Source: Chloroflexota bacterium (GTDB taxonomy: Bacteria > Chloroflexota > Limnocylindria > P2-11E). From it: DNA of 58,223 bases. Made by a program: the position numbers and the translations under genes. Location: the NCBI GenBank assembly GCA_005889405.1, contig VBFY01000067.1, forward strand, positions 1 to 58,223, read 5' to 3'. Shown one piece after another: positions 50,668 through 58,223 of the stretch (position 1 is the first letter of the stretch; each line of letters opens with the position of its first letter). The notes below the pieces were generated by a model. The model saw only the letters and a program-made list of their open reading frames with translations, was not told where the DNA came from and searched no databases.

Positions 50668-51516
50668 GTGAGCGTCCACGTCGCGCGCGATCTCGACGAT
50701 GTACTCGATCACCTTTCCAGCGCCACCGCGGTGACACTTCTCGCCGGCGGCACCGATCTGATGGTCGACCTCAACTTCGGTCGCAAACGACCGGAGCACG
50801 TTGTCGCGATCGATCGCGTGCCCGAGCTCGCTCATCTGGAGCGTAACGGCCACGTCCGGATGGGCGCCGGCGTCACGTACACGCGGATGCTGGCCGAAGA
50901 CGTGGGGTCGGCCGCGCTTCGCGAAGCCGCGAGGACCGTTGGATCGCCGCAGATCCGTAACGTCGGAACGCTGGGCGGGAACGTCGCGACGAGCTCGCCC
51001 GCGGGCGACACGCTGCCGGTGCTCGCGGCGCTCGACGCGGTCGTCGTGCTCCGCTCGAAGCAGGGCGAGCGTCGCGTCCCGTTCGCCCACTTCATGACCG
51101 GCCCGAAGAAGAACGTCCGCCGCGCGGACGAGCTGGTCATCGGCGCCGAATGGGACGACGCCGGTCCGGCGCAGACGTTCATGAAAGCCGGGACCCGCAA
51201 TGCGATGGTCATCGCGATCGCGGGCCTCGCGCTCGTCGTCGACCGTTCCCGTAAGCGCGTCGGCGTCGGCCTCGGCTCGTGCGGTCCGACGATCCTGCGC
51301 GCGTCACAGGCGGAGGGTTTCGCCGCGGCGATATTCGAGGCACACGGCTGGGACCGGCACCTCACACCGAGCGAGGCGGAGCTGAAGGAGTTCGGCCGCC
51401 TGGTGGCGACCGCGGCGCGACCGATCGACGACGTGCGCGGCACGGCGGCGTACCGGCGTCACGTGCTGGCCGTGATGGGTGAGCGCGCTCTCTCGCGTGT
51501 CTGGTCGATGACGTGA
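50668..51516 (+). CDS. Xanthine dehydrogenase-type FAD-binding subunit
   Basis: The FAD subunit takes electrons from the 2Fe-2S clusters. The 282-residue protein has the family FAD motifs TLLAGGTDLMVDLNFG (residues 24-39) and SPQIRNVGTLGGNVATSSPAGDTLP (about 94-118), and a C-terminal CO-dehydrogenase-like domain. GTG start. It overlaps the 2Fe-2S subunit by 4 nt. Order FAD, Fe-S, Mo is typical of the xanthine dehydrogenase/CoxMSL family; purine context favours xanthine or hypoxanthine oxidation. Confidence 0.9.
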   Translation: MSVHVARDLDDVLDHLSSATAVTLLAGGTDLMVDLNFGRKRPEHVVAIDRVPELAHLERNGHVRMGAGVTYTRMLAEDVGSAALREAARTVGSPQIRNVGTLGGNVATSSPAGDTLPVLAALDAVVVLRSKQGERRVPFAHFMTGPKKNVRRADELVIGAEWDDAGPAQTFMKAGTRNAMVIAIAGLALVVDRSRKRVGVGLGSCGPTILRASQAEGFAAAIFEAHGWDRHLTPSEAELKEFGRLVATAARPIDDVRGTAAYRRHVLAVMGERALSRVWSMT

Positions 51517-51980
51517 GGCTGCGGCTTCAGGTCAACGGCAGCCAGCGCGAGGCCGAGGCGCGCGAGCACGAGAGCCTCCTCACCGTGCTCCGCGAGCGCC
51601 TCGGACTATGGGGGAGCAAGAACGCGTGCGAGCAGGGTGAGTGCGGATCGTGCTCGGTGCTGATCGACGGCGACCTGGTGTGCGCCTGCCTCGTGCTCGC
51701 CGGCGCTGCCCAGGGCCGCGATGTCCGCACCGTCGAGGATCTCGCGGCGGGCGAGCACCTGCATCCGGTGCAGCGCGCGTTCGTCGATGCCGGCGCGGTG
51801 CAGTGCGGCTTCTGCACGCCGGGCTTCATCGTCGCGACCGCCGCTCTGCTTCGCGACAACCCCGAGCCGTCCGATGCGGAGATCCGCGAGGCACTGTCGG
51901 GCAACATCTGCCGGTGCACCGGATACGGGAAGATCCTCGAGGCGGTGCATCGGTCCGCGGCGCAGGGCTACACATCGTGA
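51513..51980 (+). CDS. Xanthine dehydrogenase-type 2Fe-2S subunit
   Basis: The 155-residue protein carries both clusters: plant-type CEQGECGSCSVLIDGDLVCAC (about residues 39-59) and the alpha-helical QCGFCTPG plus CRCTGY. These eight cysteines are all present. It passes electrons from the molybdenum site to FAD. Overlaps both neighbours by 4 nt. Confidence 0.94.
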   Translation: MRLRLQVNGSQREAEAREHESLLTVLRERLGLWGSKNACEQGECGSCSVLIDGDLVCACLVLAGAAQGRDVRTVEDLAAGEHLHPVQRAFVDAGAVQCGFCTPGFIVATAALLRDNPEPSDAEIREALSGNICRCTGYGKILEAVHRSAAQGYTS

Positions 51981-54268
51981 CGATCGCGCCGCCGAAGACG
52001 CGCCTGCGCGGCGTGGTCGGCGAATCGGCTCCGCGCGCGGACGCCCCGCCGAAGGTGAAGGGCGAATTCGTCTACGGCAGCGATCTCTCACGCGAAGGCA
52101 TGCTTTACGGCGCGACGTTGCGCAGTCCGCATCCGCACGCGCGGATCGCGCGCATCGATGTCGCTGCAGCGCGTGCGATGCCGGGCGTGCGCGCCGTGCT
52201 CACCTCGGACGACCTACCGACGCGCGAGAAGTTCGGCCTCATGCGCGCCGACCAGCCCGTGCTGGCGACGCGGGTCGTGCGCTACGTCGGCGAGCCGGTC
52301 GCGATCGTTGCGGCGGACGATCCCGAGCAGGCGCGCCTCGCCGCGCGGGCGATCAACGTCGAGTACGAACCGCTCAGCGCGGTGACCGACCCGGTCGCCG
52401 CGCTGCAGTCCGCTGCGCCGAAGCTCCACGACCCGAAGGACGGCAACGTCATCGAGGACGTGCGCGTCGTGCACGGGGACCCGGACGCGAGAGCGGATGT
52501 TGTCGTCGAAGGCGAGTACGAGGTCGCGATGCAGGACCAGGCAGCGCTCGGACCAGAGGCTGGGCTTGCGGTGCCGGGGCCGGACGGCAGCGTCACGCTT
52601 CACATCGCGACGCAGTGGCTGCACGAGGATCTGCGTCAGATCGCGCCCTGCCTCGGACTTCCGGAAGAGAAGGTGCGGCTGGTGCTCGCGGGAGTCGGCG
52701 GCGCGTTCGGCGCACGCGAGGACGTGACGCTCCAGATCCACGTGTGCCTCCTCGCGCTCGCGACGAAGCGTGCGGTGCGCATGACGTACGGCCGCGAGGA
52801 GTCCTTCTACGGACACGTCCATCGGCATCCGGCGCGCATGTGGTACCGGCATGGCGCGACCCGTGATGGCCGTCTCGTCTTCGTGCGTGCGACGATCGTG
52901 CTCGACGGCGGCGCCTACGCGTCGTCCACCTTCGCCGTCGTCGCGAACGCCGCCTGCTTCGGCGGCGGGCCCTACCGCGTTCCGAACGCGCTCATTCACG
53001 CCGTCGGCGCATATACGAACAACCCGCCCACCGGGGCGATGCGCGGATTCGGCGCGGTGCAGTCGTGCTTCGGCTACGAGGCGCAGATGGACAAGCTCGC
53101 CGCAGCGCTCGTCATCGATCCGGTCGAGCTGCGCGCGCGGAACGCACTGGAGAACGGCGACCGCATCGTGACCGATCAGCAGGTCGAGGGATCCGCGCCC
53201 GTTGCCGAGGTGATCCGGCGCTGCGCGGCGCTGCCCCTCCCGCCGCAGCGTTCGTCGAACGATCCGCTCGAGCTTCCCGGCGGCGCGGGCAATCTGACGC
53301 ACGGCGAGGGTGTGAAGCGGGGCGTGGGGTTCGCCGTCGGACTGAAGAACGTCTGTTACTCGCACGCGTTCGACGATTTCTCGACCGCGCGCGTTCGTGT
53401 CGAACGCGACCAGGGCGGTGTCGTCGCGCGCGTGCACACCGCGGCGTCCGAAGTGGGGCAGGGGATCGTCCTCGTCTGCGAGCAGATCGCGCGCACCGAG
53501 CTCGGGGTCCAGCGCGTCATCGTCGAGACGCCGGATACGACGATCGGCTCCGCCGGCTCATCGTCCGCGTCGCGGCAGACCTGGATGACGGGCGGTGCCG
53601 TGCTCGCGGCCTGTCGCGAGGTGAAGGCCGAGCTCGTCACGCGCGCTCGCGGACGGCGTCTCGATGATGTCGACGTCGCGGAGCTTCTCGACACGCCGGT
53701 CGAGCGCGTCGTGACGCACCGCCATCGGCCGACCGAGAAGCGCAACGACACCACGCAGAACGACGGTCATGTCGCATTCCTGTTCGCCGCGCACAGGGCC
53801 GTCGTCGACGTCGACGTGGATACCGGGCTGGTGAAGGTGGTGCAGATCGCGACGGCGCAGGACGTCGGCAAGGCGATCAATCCGCTCGCGGTGATCGGTC
53901 AGCTCGAGGGCGGCATCGCGCAGGGTCTGGGGCTCGCGGTGATGGAGGAGGTCCAGCTGAAGGACGGCGCGGTGCGCAACGCGTCGTTCACGGACTACCT
54001 GCTGCCGACGATGCTCGACATGCCGCCGGTCGTCTGCGACCTCATCGAGTTCCCGCACCCCGACGCGCCGTACGGCGCGAAGGGCGTAGGGGAACCGCCG
54101 ACGATCTCGAGCACACCCGCCATCGTCGCCGCGATCCGCGCCGCGACCGGCCGCGCCCTCGAGCGGGTGCCGGTGCGACCGGATGACATCGTCTTCGGGG
54201 CGTCGTCGCACTCCGGGTGGCGCGTTGCAGCCGGCGACGACCCTCGCGGCGCTGAGCGCGTTCGATAG
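51977..54268 (+). CDS. Xanthine dehydrogenase-type molybdenum-binding subunit
   Basis: This subunit binds the molybdopterin cofactor and the purine. The 763-residue protein has the two Mo-domain parts: SDLSREGMLYGATLRSPHPHARI, VGGAFGAREDVTLQ, NPPTGAMRGFGAVQSCF and, near the end, YGAKGVGEPPTISSTPA with the catalytic Glu. CO dehydrogenase's special AYRCSFR loop is absent, so it is not a CO-oxidising form. GTG start overlaps the Fe-S gene. A palindromic repeat follows about 24 nt after the stop, before the adenosine deaminase gene. Confidence 0.9.
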   Translation: MTIAPPKTRLRGVVGESAPRADAPPKVKGEFVYGSDLSREGMLYGATLRSPHPHARIARIDVAAARAMPGVRAVLTSDDLPTREKFGLMRADQPVLATRVVRYVGEPVAIVAADDPEQARLAARAINVEYEPLSAVTDPVAALQSAAPKLHDPKDGNVIEDVRVVHGDPDARADVVVEGEYEVAMQDQAALGPEAGLAVPGPDGSVTLHIATQWLHEDLRQIAPCLGLPEEKVRLVLAGVGGAFGAREDVTLQIHVCLLALATKRAVRMTYGREESFYGHVHRHPARMWYRHGATRDGRLVFVRATIVLDGGAYASSTFAVVANAACFGGGPYRVPNALIHAVGAYTNNPPTGAMRGFGAVQSCFGYEAQMDKLAAALVIDPVELRARNALENGDRIVTDQQVEGSAPVAEVIRRCAALPLPPQRSSNDPLELPGGAGNLTHGEGVKRGVGFAVGLKNVCYSHAFDDFSTARVRVERDQGGVVARVHTAASEVGQGIVLVCEQIARTELGVQRVIVETPDTTIGSAGSSSASRQTWMTGGAVLAACREVKAELVTRARGRRLDDVDVAELLDTPVERVVTHRHRPTEKRNDTTQNDGHVAFLFAAHRAVVDVDVDTGLVKVVQIATAQDVGKAINPLAVIGQLEGGIAQGLGLAVMEEVQLKDGAVRNASFTDYLLPTMLDMPPVVCDLIEFPHPDAPYGAKGVGEPPTISSTPAIVAAIRAATGRALERVPVRPDDIVFGASSHSGWRVAAGDDPRGAERVR

Positions 54269-54291
54269 ACCGAGCACGCGGGCAAACCGCC

Positions 54292-54437
54292 CTTCGCGCG
54301 CGAGCTCGACGTCGCCCACACCTCTCGCTCGCTGCTGGCTACGCCGGCCCGCCGTTCAGCTGGCGCGCGGCGCTCGGGCCGGCTGGGCGCAGACGCTCGC
54401 TCGAGGTGTGCCGCTCCGTTCTCGCCCGCGCGCGAAG
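54292..54437 (+). repeat. Palindromic repeat element, copy 4, between xdh and adenosine deaminase
   Basis: Two-part arms flank the core: outer CTTCGCGCGCG (54292-54302) with CGCGCGCGAAG (54427-54437), inner CACACCTC (54317-54324) with GAGGTGTG (54403-54410). The core begins at 54322 with CTCTCGCTCGCTGCTGG (19 of 21 identical with copy 3) and ends with 54378-54404, identical over 27 bp with copy 3. The middle of the core is shorter than in copy 3. No gene lies in this about 200-bp gap. Confidence 0.85.
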
Positions 54438-54482
54438 CGCGATGCGCCCGCTGGCTCACAGATGCACTCGCGCGCATCATTC

Positions 54483-55592
54483 ATGGCGATGCTCTCGCTC
54501 GAGACGCTCCGCGCCGCGCCGAAAGTGCTTCTGCACGATCACCTCGATGGCGGGCTGCGTCCGGGCACGATCGTCGAGCTCGCGCGCGAGCTGAGGTACG
54601 GCGGTCTTCCGACAACCGATCCCGGCGAGCTCGCCCGCTGGTTTCACGCCAGCGCGGCGAGTGGATCGTTATCGCTCTACCTGCGCGGCTTCGCGCACAC
54701 CATCGCGGTGATGCAGACCCCGGACGCGGTCGAGCGCGTCGCGTACGAGTGCGGCGAGGACCTCGCGCGCGACGGGGTCGTGTATGGGGAGGTCCGCTAC
54801 GCGCCGGTCTTCAGCACGCAGGGCGGCATGAATCTCGAACAGGTCGTCACCGCGGTCGTTCGCGGCTTCGAGCGGGCCGAATCCCGCTATCCCATCACGC
54901 TGCGCCAGATCATCTGCGCGATGCGGGACCGCACGGATTCGCTCGAGATGGCCGAGCTCGCGGTCGCCCACCGCGAGCAGGGCGTCGTCGGCTTCGACAT
55001 CGCCGGTGAGGAAGCGGGCCATCCGCCGAAGGCCCACCTCGAGGCGTTCCAGCTCTGTCGGCGCGAGAACTTCTCGATCACCATTCACGCTGGCGAGGCC
55101 TTCGGTCCTCCATCGATCTGGCAGGCTCTGCAGTACTGCGGCGCACACCGCATCGGGCACGGCGTTCGCCTGATCGAGGACATGGCGATCGTCGACGAGA
55201 CTGTCGTGAAGCTGGGACCACTCGCGGCGTACATCCGCGACAAGCGCATCCCGCTCGAGCTCTGCCCGTCGAGCAACGTCGACACCGGCGCGGTCCCGTC
55301 GCTCGAGGAGCATCCGATCCGTCAGTTCATGGAGCAGCGATTCCGCGTGACCGTGAACACCGACAACCGACTCATGTCGGACGTGACCCTGTCGGAGGAG
55401 TTTCGGCGTCTCTCTCGGGCCTTCGCCCTCACGCTCGACGACGTCGAGAAGCTCACGCTGAACGCGATGAAGAGCGCGTTCATCGGTTACGACGAGCGCA
55501 TCGCGCACATCTATGGAAAGATCAAGCCCGGCTTCGCGAAGCTGCGCGGTGAGCCGGCGCTCGCGGGATATCGGCTGCCGCCGAGCGCCTAG
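54483..55592 (+). CDS. add: Adenosine deaminase
   Basis: The enzyme turns adenosine into inosine, feeding hypoxanthine to the dehydrogenase encoded upstream. The roughly 370-residue protein has the zinc and catalytic sites: LLHDHLDGGLRPGT, ITIHAGEAFG, RIGHGVRL, ELCPSSNVDTGAV and TVNTDNRLMS. The ATG at 54483 is chosen; ATGs at 54462 and 54489 are in frame too. Open frame extends upstream through the palindromic repeat without a stop, but has no family similarity. Confidence 0.92.
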   Translation: MAMLSLETLRAAPKVLLHDHLDGGLRPGTIVELARELRYGGLPTTDPGELARWFHASAASGSLSLYLRGFAHTIAVMQTPDAVERVAYECGEDLARDGVVYGEVRYAPVFSTQGGMNLEQVVTAVVRGFERAESRYPITLRQIICAMRDRTDSLEMAELAVAHREQGVVGFDIAGEEAGHPPKAHLEAFQLCRRENFSITIHAGEAFGPPSIWQALQYCGAHRIGHGVRLIEDMAIVDETVVKLGPLAAYIRDKRIPLELCPSSNVDTGAVPSLEEHPIRQFMEQRFRVTVNTDNRLMSDVTLSEEFRRLSRAFALTLDDVEKLTLNAMKSAFIGYDERIAHIYGKIKPGFAKLRGEPALAGYRLPPSA

Positions 55593-55608
55593 CGAATCGC
55601 CGTCATTC

Positions 55609-55650
55609 CCAATAGGTATTGGACTCGGTGCCATAAGAGCCAACTAGAAT
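55609..55650 (+). promoter_or_regulatory. Rieske gene promoter with dyad
   Basis: TAGAAT (55645-55650) lies 6 nt before the GTG start. Upstream, CCAATAGGTATTGG (55609-55622) is a dyad with two 6-bp arms in an AT-richer stretch and may be an operator. A -35 is not clear (TTGGAC at 55619-55624 is 20 nt away). Confidence 0.45.
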
Positions 55651-55656
55651 CGCCGC

Positions 55657-56187
55657 GTGATACGCATGTCCTCAGTTTCGGGCGCGCGTCCGCGTCGACG
55701 ACAGATGCTCCGTATCGCCTTCGCGAGCGCCGTCGCTCTCAGCGCGACCGAGCTCGTCGCGGCGGTGGCGCCCTACCTGCGGGTGACACGCGTCGTTGGT
55801 CTTGGCGCGCCGGTCGCCGTCGGCAAGGCGACCGAGATCCTGAGGCAGTTCGCCGCGACGAACGATCGTCCGATCCTCATCCGCGAGGGCCGCTTCTTCC
55901 TGTTGCACGCGCCGGGCGGCATCATCGCCGCGTACCGCAAGTGCACCCATCTCGGGTGCACGGTCCCGTTCTCGACGGAGAAGGACCTCTTCGAGTGCCC
56001 CTGCCACGGCTCCCGCTATGACAAGCGCACCGCCGTGGTGCTGAAGTCGCCCGCGCCGAAGCCGCTGCAGCTGTTCCACATCACGCAGTCGCAGAGCGGC
56101 GTCCTGGTGGTCGACACCAACCCGCTGAACGTCATCGACCGGGGACAGGAATGGGACGATCGGTACCTGGAGATCCGCGAGGGCTAG
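55657..56187 (+). CDS. Rieske 2Fe-2S protein, membrane anchored
   Basis: The 176-residue protein has an N-terminal twin-arginine-like basic stretch (RPRRRQMLRIAFASAVALSATELV), consistent with Tat export and a membrane anchor. A Rieske domain follows with both ligand loops, CTHLGC (about 104-109) and CPCHGSRYD (about 122-130). It is like the iron-sulfur subunit of cytochrome bc/b6f complexes, but no cytochrome b or c is beside it, so the partner is unknown. GTG start (an ATG lies three codons later). Its end overlaps the EamA gene convergently by 56 nt. Confidence 0.88.
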   Translation: MIRMSSVSGARPRRRQMLRIAFASAVALSATELVAAVAPYLRVTRVVGLGAPVAVGKATEILRQFAATNDRPILIREGRFFLLHAPGGIIAAYRKCTHLGCTVPFSTEKDLFECPCHGSRYDKRTAVVLKSPAPKPLQLFHITQSQSGVLVVDTNPLNVIDRGQEWDDRYLEIREG

Positions 56188-57010
56188 CGCCGCTCAGCGC
56201 GCCGACGTACACGCCCGAACCCACGAGAATGCCGCCAACGACGAAGATCGGCGTGATCGTCTCGCCGCGAAGCGCGGCGCCAAGCGCGACGGCGACCAGC
56301 GGCATGACAACGAGAGCGTAAGACGAGGCGGACGCCGTCCAGCGCCGCAGCATCATGAGGAACAGCCCGAAGAGGCCGATCGAGCCGACGATGGACAGGT
56401 AGGTCACGACGATCCAGACCGTGCTCGTGTGCGGCAGCTCGTGCGGCTCGCCGACCACGAATGACAGCGCGAGGACGATGAGCGCACCGACGAACATGCC
56501 GACCGCGTTCGTCGCGATCGGGTGCATTCGCGGCAGTCCCTTGGCGATGACGCCGGACTCGGCGGCCACGAGCGCGTTCGCGAGTATCGCGACCAGCGAT
56601 AAGAGGGGAACGCTCGCGGAGAGCTGCTCGCGGAACACGAGCGCGATGCCGGTGAGCGCGATGAGCCCTCCCACGAGTCCGCGAGCACGGAACGGCTCGA
56701 GACCGTGAAGCGCGACAAGGACCAGCGTGAAGAGCGGAACGGTGGCGAGGACGACCGCCCCCGTCCCCGCCGGAGCGTCCTGAAGTCCGTAGTACGTGAG
56801 GGCGTATCCGACTCCGAAGTTGAGCGCGCCGTACAGCGCCGCACCCCGCAGGGAGGCGCCGTTCGGAAACGGGACGCGCCAGACCGCCATCGCCGCGAAC
56901 AGCAGCGCGCTCGCCGGAAGGAATCTCAGCGCGGCGCCCCAATACGGCGGCAGCTCGGCGTTGCTGAAGCGGACCGCGACGAAGTTGCTTCCACCGATCA
57001 GCACGACCAA
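56132..57010 (-). CDS. EamA/DMT-family transporter
   Basis: The 292-residue protein has about ten membrane helices in two EamA halves (SNFVAVRFSNAELPPYWGAALRF in the first; ESGVIAKGLPRMHPIATNAVGMF in the second), typical of metabolite or drug exporters. The TTG at 57010 lies within the first helix; the helix itself seems to begin earlier (PDRITLGLFFLVVLIGG). A CTG at 57055, inside the end of the upstream gene, would restore it. No ATG or GTG is available. Cotranscribed with the TolB-like gene. Confidence 0.8.
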   Translation of the reverse strand: MVVLIGGSNFVAVRFSNAELPPYWGAALRFLPASALLFAAMAVWRVPFPNGASLRGAALYGALNFGVGYALTYYGLQDAPAGTGAVVLATVPLFTLVLVALHGLEPFRARGLVGGLIALTGIALVFREQLSASVPLLSLVAILANALVAAESGVIAKGLPRMHPIATNAVGMFVGALIVLALSFVVGEPHELPHTSTVWIVVTYLSIVGSIGLFGLFLMMLRRWTASASSYALVVMPLVAVALGAALRGETITPIFVVGGILVGSGVYVGALSGASPRGSPGTDRPIPVPGR

Positions 57011-57042
57011 GAAGAAGAGCCCGAGCGTGATGCGGTCGGGCT

Positions 57043-58122
57043 TTACTTGAGCCAGAGCAAGTCGCCGAAGAAGAAGTCCTGTCCCTGCGCGACGGTGCGC
57101 GCGACGCCCGTCTTCATGTCGAGCACGAAGAACCCGCCCTGGCCGACATACGCGATCTTCGTTCCGTCAGGCGACCAGGCGGGCACGACGTCGTCGCCGG
57201 TCTGCCCGACGGACTTGAGGCCGGTGCCGTCGCACGGGACGACGAAGAGGTCGGACGGAACGCTGAGGTGCGCGAACTGGCCCCTGGTGCTCGCGCGCGC
57301 GATCGTGTGCCCCGCCGCCGAGAACACGACGACGCAGTCGTTCGGCGAGAACCTGGGGGCCTGCAGGTACCAGAAGCTGTCCTTGGTCTGAAGGAGCGGC
57401 CGCGCGTTCGCTCCATCGATGTCGGCGCGCCAGAGCGCGTCGACCTGCCCGTCCTTCAGATGCACATAGATGAGGGTCTTTCCATCGGGGCTGATGGTCG
57501 GATCGGCGCCGTCCTTGACGATGCGCTTGCGCTCACCGGTGCGAAGATCGAGCCGCTCGATCGCGTCATCGTTGCCCGTGAACGACCCGTTCTGGATGAT
57601 CGCGGCGCGCCGGTGAAAGTAGAGCACGTTGCCCGACGCGTCGAAGCGCGGGCTCGCGTAGAAGACGTTGTCAGATTCGTGCTGCACGACGGCTCGCAGG
57701 CCGGTGCCGTCGATGTTCACCGTGTACAGGTCGGAGCCGAATCCGCGTTTTGGATCGGACTGCGGCGTGAGTGCGAACACGATCGATTTTCCGCTTGGAT
57801 GGAGCGACGGCGTGGACGGCGCGCTCTGCGGTGGCAGGTCGACGATGCGCCCCAAAGTACGAGCCGTGTTGTCGAGGGCGAGGAGGCCGCCTGGATTGGC
57901 GAGGATGAACGACGCGTTGAAGCCAACACCCGGAGCGACCGGTGCGCTCGATGTGGGGGGATTCGTGACGGGCTGACAAGCGAAGAGCAAACACGCGAGC
58001 GCAATAACGACGACGCGCCACCGAGGGCCCCCGCGCGCGAGGGGTCCCCATCCCGAAGGGACGGGGTTTCGCGCGTTGAGAGGGTTTCGGTGGCGCGTCG
58101 TCGGACTAAGCACGCGCGTCAT
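57043..58122 (-). CDS. TolB-like beta-propeller lipoprotein with palindrome-coded N-terminal insert
   Basis: The 359-residue protein has a hydrophobic signal (RWRVVVIALACLLFACQP) with a lipobox Cys near residue 49, then a six-bladed TolB/WD40-like propeller (SLHPSGKSIVFALT, TISPDGKTLIYVHL, APRFSPNDCVVVFSA, VPAWSPDGTKIAYVG). The signal is preceded by an unusually long 33-residue stretch, most of it encoded by a 96-bp palindrome. The ATG at 58122 overlaps the stop of the preceding gene (ATGA). No start codon lies between the palindrome and the signal peptide. Exact role unknown; such proteins often bind partners at the cell envelope. Confidence 0.8.
   Translation of the reverse strand: MTRVLSPTTRHRNPLNARNPVPSGWGPLARGGPRWRVVVIALACLLFACQPVTNPPTSSAPVAPGVGFNASFILANPGGLLALDNTARTLGRIVDLPPQSAPSTPSLHPSGKSIVFALTPQSDPKRGFGSDLYTVNIDGTGLRAVVQHESDNVFYASPRFDASGNVLYFHRRAAIIQNGSFTGNDDAIERLDLRTGERKRIVKDGADPTISPDGKTLIYVHLKDGQVDALWRADIDGANARPLLQTKDSFWYLQAPRFSPNDCVVVFSAAGHTIARASTRGQFAHLSVPSDLFVVPCDGTGLKSVGQTGDDVVPAWSPDGTKIAYVGQGGFFVLDMKTGVARTVAQGQDFFFGDLLWLK
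58008..58103 (-). repeat. 96-bp palindrome in frame at the start of the TolB-like gene
   Basis: Perfect 17-bp arms CGACGACGCGCCACCGA (58008-58024) and its inverse (58087-58103) enclose further nested pairs: CGCGCGA / TCGCGCG, CCCC / GGGG and TCCC / GGGA around a GAA loop near 58055. The length is 32 codons. It has no CTCTCGCTCG tips and looks unrelated in sequence to the four other elements. Confidence 0.8.
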
Positions 58123-58223
58123 GCGATGACTTCTCCGGAGCGCACGACCTTCTCGCGGATGTGGCCCTGGATCCGAGCGGACACGCGAGCGTAGTGCTGC
58201 ACCGCGCTCACGAAGGCGGCGTG
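58119..58223 (-). CDS. C-terminal end of an unidentified protein (cut by window edge)
   Basis: The minus strand has an open frame of 34 codons entering from the window edge and ending in a TGA that overlaps the TolB-like ATG. The fragment, HAAFVSAVQHYARVSARI followed by a basic helix and VVRSGEVIA, is helical but too short to name. It should be the gene upstream in the TolB-like/EamA operon. Confidence 0.6.
   Translation of the reverse strand, partial: HAAFVSAVQHYARVSARIQGHIREKVVRSGEVIA

Noticed and set aside
51977-54268. CO dehydrogenase large subunit (coxL)
   Set aside because: The AYRCSFR active-site loop of CO-oxidising enzymes is not present and the surroundings are purine breakdown genes, so a xanthine dehydrogenase-type enzyme is preferred.
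54492-54502. CTCTCGCTCGA at the first codons of adenosine deaminase equals the 11-bp tip repeat of the pyrC element
   Set aside because: It lies 55 bp outside the arms of copy 4, codes the normal LSLE start of the enzyme and has no partner or arms. Probably coincidence, though it could be a remnant.

Overview
This is a 58.2 kb piece of a high-GC, densely packed bacterial chromosome. Most operons have overlapping stop/start codons, GTG and TTG starts are common, and several genes have a -10 box only 6-9 nt from the start codon, which suggests leaderless mRNAs. The gene mix fits Chloroflexota or a neighbouring high-GC terrestrial lineage: archaeal-type PEP carboxylase, a many-GAF histidine kinase, NTT-HEAT-cNMP fusion, aerobic inositol and purine catabolism. 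That assignment is an inference from gene content; Actinomycetota-like groups are not excluded.

Layout. 1-7.0 kb: an ABC importer (permease fragment, lipoprotein binding protein) next to divergent myo-inositol catabolic genes: iolB-iolD on the minus strand, iolE-iolC-aldolase on the plus strand. 7.0-12.7 kb: small enzymes and transporters, PEP carboxylase, tRNA-Gly(CCC), and an internally duplicated HNH-type protein behind a LexA-like box. 12.8-19.7 kb: PIG-L deacetylase, then a minus-strand operon of Ser/Thr kinase, NTT-HEAT-cNMP transporter-like fusion and MGMT-like protein, then a secreted repeat protein. 19.8-24.7 kb: glycogen synthase, a GalT/HIT-like protein, a degenerate Nudix protein, and cell-envelope genes.

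24.8-36.9 kb is a pyrimidine biosynthesis operon (pyrR-pyrB-pyrC-carA-carB-MFS-VOC-pyrK-pyrD-CNB). It has a PyrR-binding RNA loop in front and a promoter with an ARG-box-like dyad before carA. 37.5-55.6 kb is mostly a route from purines to allantoate: adenosine deaminase, a three-subunit xanthine dehydrogenase-type enzyme, uricase, HIU hydrolase, OHCU decarboxylase, allantoinase and allantoate amidohydrolase. It is interrupted by a two-component locus: an 8-GAF histidine kinase, two receiver proteins and a receiver-nucleotide cyclase. 55.7-58.2 kb: a Rieske protein, an EamA exporter and a TolB-like lipoprotein.

The most unusual signal is a set of dispersed palindromic elements of about 110-170 bp. 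Two related copies sit inside the reading frames of pyrC and carB, in opposite orientations, and add about 40-50 residues to each enzyme without breaking the frame. Two related copies fill intergenic gaps in the purine region. The cores are conserved at their tips, but the flanking inverted-repeat arms differ in every copy. An unrelated 96-bp palindrome sits in frame before the signal peptide of the TolB-like lipoprotein. These recall the in-frame palindromic elements known from Rickettsia, but the sequences seem to be their own family.
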